Below are positions 60,448 to 64,000 of a DNA stretch of 64,000 nucleotides, one piece after another. This DNA is from Solea solea (taxonomy: Eukaryota > Chordata > Actinopteri > Pleuronectiformes > Soleidae). Within the stretch, counting starts at the first letter, position 1, and every line of letters begins with the position of its first letter. The notes under the pieces were generated by a model that was not told where the DNA came from, ran no database searches, and was given only the letters and a program-made list of their open reading frames with translations. Position numbers and translations under genes: made by a program. The stretch is from contig NC_081149.1 of NCBI RefSeq assembly GCF_958295425.1, positions 11,165,654 to 11,229,653 on the forward strand, given 5' to 3'.

Positions 60448-62309
60448 GTAAGGTTACGTCATTTTTACACTAAAACAACTTTAACACATCCACACAAATA
60501 TAATACATTTCAGTTGTTTTTTTGTAAGACGTTGGCGCAGAAACAAGCCGAGCAGCGAGAGTCGTTAACTACCGAAGGACGTTTTTCGGCTAGCAGTGTG
60601 GGCTGGCGAGCTAGCTCTCAAGCTAAAGCCTACAGCTACAGCTTAGCTCGCTAAAGTGTGCGTTAGAAGGAGGTGACCTTAAACATCTACATCTGGTGCA
60701 CAGAAGGGCAGAATATAACGACAGACATGACGATTACTGCGGGGCTTTGAGTAGGTGTGTGGTGGAACTATAGTATCATAGTTACAAGACAACAGCTGTT
60801 GAGCTGCGCCGACGGTTGCTGTTGTTTCGGATCTGAACTCAATACAGCTGTTTTCATGCTTAACAACTTTTCCACATGATCACACCTTATGACTGGATCA
60901 CAGTTTGTTGTCTTCCATCTTGTTACCAAAACGGCTGATCGTGTTTTGCTGCTCGTGACTTTCATGGACTGAAACGATGATTGTGTTTCATGTAGAGTAG
61001 CTTTGATCTAAGGTGTAAGGTCAAAGTTCACTCCATCTGAACTATGCGATTATTGTTCCAATTTTAAGAAATAAGAGACAAGGTTTTCATCATCAAGCAA
61101 AACAATGTGAATCAAAACAGGACAAATAGAAACGAAAGACCGAGTGAAATTTGGTTTTGTACTCTTGTATGTTCTATTTATATGATTTTTTTTAATTAAT
61201 TGAATGTATAATTGTAATAACTATATGTTATGTTCAGTATCACTTTACAAATAGGGCATATAGATATGCTATTATGTAGGGGTGGGTCAAAATATCGATA
61301 TGGTGATATATTGTTGTTCATCCTCATGCAATACAATAATCGATATCAATATTTTAATTAATCAATTAAGGCGCTCTATTGTAAACAGTCCCTGACAGTT
61401 TCACTCTCTGAGTGATGCGACTTGATGTCTGTGCGCAGTGACACTGCTCAAATGAATGAGGGGAAACTTGGGCAGACGTTACCTGGCTGTAGAAGAGGGA
61501 GAAAGCTATGTTAAGAGATGCTCCATCTATCTCCATTGTATCTGTTTTACTAATTATGCATCACATCAAATGTACAGTATTTTGTTCATCATTGTTTTCA
61601 ATTCAATTCTCAAAAGTTGTGAAAGTCATCAAAACAACTGATATTTACTGTCCCATGCTTTGACCCAGCATATAGTGGTCTGTTGCCTAAAGGGTGGGGT
61701 GGAGCTAGATACACTGCAATCTGAGATTGGTCAACAGACAATGCTGAAAAACAGGAATGGGGAAAACACATTATGACAGAGAAAGGATTCAAGGATTTGT
61801 GTGTTTCTTTTTAAATAGAATTCCTGTACAGCAGTGTTTACTGTGTCTTGTTTTTCGTCCTTGAGTTTATTGGTGTGCTACACTGTGTCACACTGATGTG
61901 ATGATGTCACAGTGAACTGCACTGTACTACTTTGGTGGAAAAACAACTGTAGATGATGACACGTTGTTAGAGCTAGGTATCATACTTCAGTACTCTTGTG
62001 GTATTGGCTGAACTTCCTCTGTCATGAATATAGAAAAATGTGGTGTAATTTCATTTTTGATGGAGTTGATGTAATTAGTGTTGATGAGCCAATAGACAAA
62101 CTGCTTTGAGTCTGTTAACATGTTAGCTGAAAAACAGAAGAATTTGACAGTAATGTAAATCTTTGTAAAGATAGATTTCATATAAAGTATTCCAGATATC
62201 AATATTGATACCATATTAAACATTTTAATCAACACCCAGCCCTTCATCTATGATCCGGCTTTTGCTGCATTTTGATTGTAACATTCTCTTCGATTTTTGT
62301 CTTTAGCAG
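60448..62309 (+). other. tmub2: tmub2 intron 1
   Basis: Begins with a CpG-rich stretch (to about 60660). Contains a hAT-like element (61276-62245) with no intact protein. Ends CTTTAGCAG, a double acceptor (TAG and CAG, 3 bases apart). Confidence 0.6.
61276..62245. mobile_element. hAT-like element relic in tmub2 intron 1
   Basis: The left end TAGGGGTGGGTCAAAATATC, GATATGGTGATATATTG is of hAT type. The right end around 62190-62245 (GATATCAATATTGATACCATAT, then AACACCCAGCCC) reads inward as a decayed copy of it. No transposase was recognised inside. The extent is approximate. Confidence 0.4.
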
Positions 62310-62947
62310 GTGAGGAAGACAGAGATGGCAGTGTGTGCACTGACCATGTTGGACGGGATGGAGGGGGAGGTCACAGCAGCAGGAGGTGTGCTGCTCCTGG
62401 TCCTGGCACTTGTCATGGCTTGGCTCTCAACTCATGTGGCCGATCGCGGAGACCACATACTGGGCACCATCCTCACTGTGGGCGCTCACGCGTCTCTCAT
62501 CGGACTGGGGGGCCATGACACTTACAGCGGAAGCTCTCCCAGCGCTGATCCGCCTGAACAGCAGACTCCCCCACCGTCACAGGAAAACAAGTCGGATGAC
62601 GGTGAGCCGGGGGGTGAGAGAGGAGAGGGGGAGGAAGCAGAGGGAGTTAGGACAGATCTTCTGCTGGACATTCAGAGCAAGCAACCACAGGCTGAAAGAC
62701 TGCATAATTCTGATGATGAGGATGAAGTTGATGATGAAGATGAGGAAGAGGATGATGATGAAGAACTGGAAGAGCTGGAAGAGGGAAATAAAAGTGTCAG
62801 AAAGTCTCTCCCTGTTTTGACCAGTACCATCACCCCCACCACGACCACCATGACTACAACTTCCATTTCTGTACGACTTAAGTTCTTGAATGACACTGAA
62901 GAGTTGGCTGTTGTCGAACCACAGGATACAATAGGAGAATTAAAGAG
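62310..62947 (+). CDS. tmub2: Transmembrane and ubiquitin-like domain protein 2, first coding exon
   Basis: Coding starts at the ATG at 62325 (MAVCALTMLDGMEGEVTAAG); 62310-62324 is 5' UTR. TMUB proteins are small membrane proteins with a cytosolic ubiquitin-like domain. TMUB1 is linked to ER-associated degradation; the role of TMUB2 is less clear. Visible features are the hydrophobic segment VLLLVLALVMAWLSTHV (22-38), a linker with LLLDIQ (112-117), an unusual acidic run at 129-154, a Thr-rich run (168-179), and the start of the ubiquitin-like domain ISVRLKFLNDTEELAVVEPQ (181-200). This sequence separates TMUB2 from TMUB1. The exon ends in phase 2 before the donor GTAGGT. Start choice: this ATG gives the short N-terminal segment before the membrane helix that is usual in the family. 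Confidence 0.93.
62712..62783 (+). repeat. tmub2: Acidic codon run inside tmub2
   Basis: GAT, GAG and GAA codons dominate, encoding DDEDEVDDEDEEEDDDEELE and neighbours. The poly-Ser frame on the other strand is its shadow. Confidence 0.9.
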
Positions 62948-63938
62948 GTAGGTTTAAAATATACACATTTCATAGGATTGAAAAAAACAATTCTATTCTC
63001 TTATTATTGCCAAGTAGCAATTGGTCACAAGAATCTGAAACAGCATGTTGAGTTTTTGCAACTGGAAATTCAGACTTAAATTGTAACCAGGTACTTTGTA
63101 TTGTACAATACCAGCTGTCAATCACATTGGTGTCCACTCGTGCCATGCTTTATCATCCCTTTTTCTCTAATTTACAAAAATAGACATCCTGTGCGATTGA
63201 GACTGTCAACTCCTCAAGAAAATGTTTACTGATGTTCTAAAGGTGACATCGAATGCTGGTATAGCACATATATGTCAGTTATGGAGGTCTACTTACATAT
63301 ATTAACTTGTTTTCATGGTTAAAATAGGGAAGTGCCACTTCGCAGAGCCCAGGAAAACAATACAACACTATTTGCTCAGCAGTGGCTGAACTGTTTGTTC
63401 TGAAACTTTAGGGTTTCATAAACGAGGTAATGACGCAGATACACGCACAAACACAGCGTTAATTGGAGCTTCCGGTCTATGTGGGCTTTAAATCAAGTGA
63501 GAGGTATAAGCTAATTTTCTAATTTTCTCAAATTGACTTCTTTTCGTAGCCAGAAAAATCGCACCCTGGTGACTATTCATTATACTCCTACTTTCTTTTT
63601 GGCCTCAATGAGCAAACCAGGAGATTACAATCCACTATTTATAAATGGTCTATGAACAAAAGAAAAAACACCATTGGATTTGATACTCCGTTGCAACAGT
63701 GTCAGTAACTCAGTATCCACAGTGCTGACACAGTGTCAGTATCCACATACGCCTCCTCCAGTTGACACACAACTTGACAAAGCTGTGCTGTGACAGACAT
63801 GCACATAGCTCATTCCCTCACCATCAGCTTAACACATGAAAGCTAAGTGATGTTCTTAACACTGAGTTGGCTGAACATACAAACTTAAATCTAAAATCTA
63901 TTCCTTTTTAATGGCTCTTCTCTTCTTTTCTTCTCCAG
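62948..63938 (+). other. tmub2: tmub2 intron 2
   Basis: GTAGGT to CTTCTTCTCCAG. No gene or clear transposon inside. Confidence 0.85.
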
Positions 63939-64000
63939 TAAATATTTCTCAGGTCGGGAGCATCAAATAAAACTAATCTACCAAGGCCAACTGCTGCAGG
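63939..64000 (+). CDS. tmub2: tmub2 second coding exon, cut by the window end
   Basis: Completes Ser208 with the previous exon (AG plus T), then KYFSGREHQIKLIYQGQLLQ and one further base. This is the middle of the ubiquitin-like domain and matches the TMUB family exactly in layout. The rest of the domain and the two C-terminal membrane helices expected for the family lie beyond 64000. Confidence 0.93.

Noticed and set aside
62672..62896. Reverse open frame with a poly-serine run
   Set aside because: It is the antisense shadow of the Asp/Glu run in tmub2.
1..64000. CRISPR array, operon, phage or other prokaryote-type system
   Set aside because: No evenly spaced direct repeats with unique spacers and no prokaryotic coding density. 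All genes have GT-AG introns and vertebrate homologues.

Overview
This window looks like a piece of a teleost fish chromosome. The evidence is the multi-exon genes with GT-AG introns, the vertebrate orthologues listed below, and fish-type repeats: a Tc1/mariner relic, hAT and PIF-Harbinger relics, a tRNA-derived SINE with the common teleost tail, and many simple repeats. There are no bacterial features. I cannot name the species. I identified four protein-coding genes: asic2 (minus strand, first coding exon only), hrob (minus strand, complete, 10 coding exons), asb16 (plus strand, complete, 6 coding exons) and tmub2 (plus strand, 5' part, cut by the window end).

Layout. Bases 1-37426 appear to be the large first intron of asic2, whose remaining exons lie off the left edge. 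It holds relics of a Harbinger element (58-1190), hAT-type elements (about 15587-15975, 17950-18455, 23307-23860), a decayed Tc1-like element with long inverted repeats (20871-22030), a degenerate piece of nuclear 28S rRNA (30316-30755), a copy of an abundant teleost repeat (33549-33942) and an unidentified coding-like remnant (25513-25828). The asic2 start exon is 37427-38047. Bases 38048-45664 hold the likely asic2 5' UTR/promoter region, an orphan promoter-like module near 40640-40862, a telomere-like palindrome near 41504-41560 and no recognisable coding gene.

hrob occupies 45665-55127 and reads away from asb16 (56313-59143), so the two are head to head with about 1.2 kb between start codons. 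tmub2 follows asb16 in tandem. It has a 5' noncoding exon ending at 60447, a first coding exon at 62310-62947 and the start of the next exon at 63939-64000. The order hrob-asb16-tmub2 matches the human HROB-ASB16-TMUB2 cluster at 17q21.31, as I recall it, and supports all three identifications.

The genes do not form a pathway. asic2 is a proton-gated sodium channel subunit. hrob acts with the MCM8-MCM9 helicase in homologous recombination. asb16 is a substrate adaptor of Cullin-5 ubiquitin ligases. tmub2 is a membrane ubiquitin-like protein. I found no convincing new biological system. The points most worth checking are the 28S rRNA fragment, the TGACGTCA-bearing repeat next to the tmub2 promoter, the orphan promoter-like exon, the hairpin with telomere-like arms and the coding-like remnant inside the asic2 intron.
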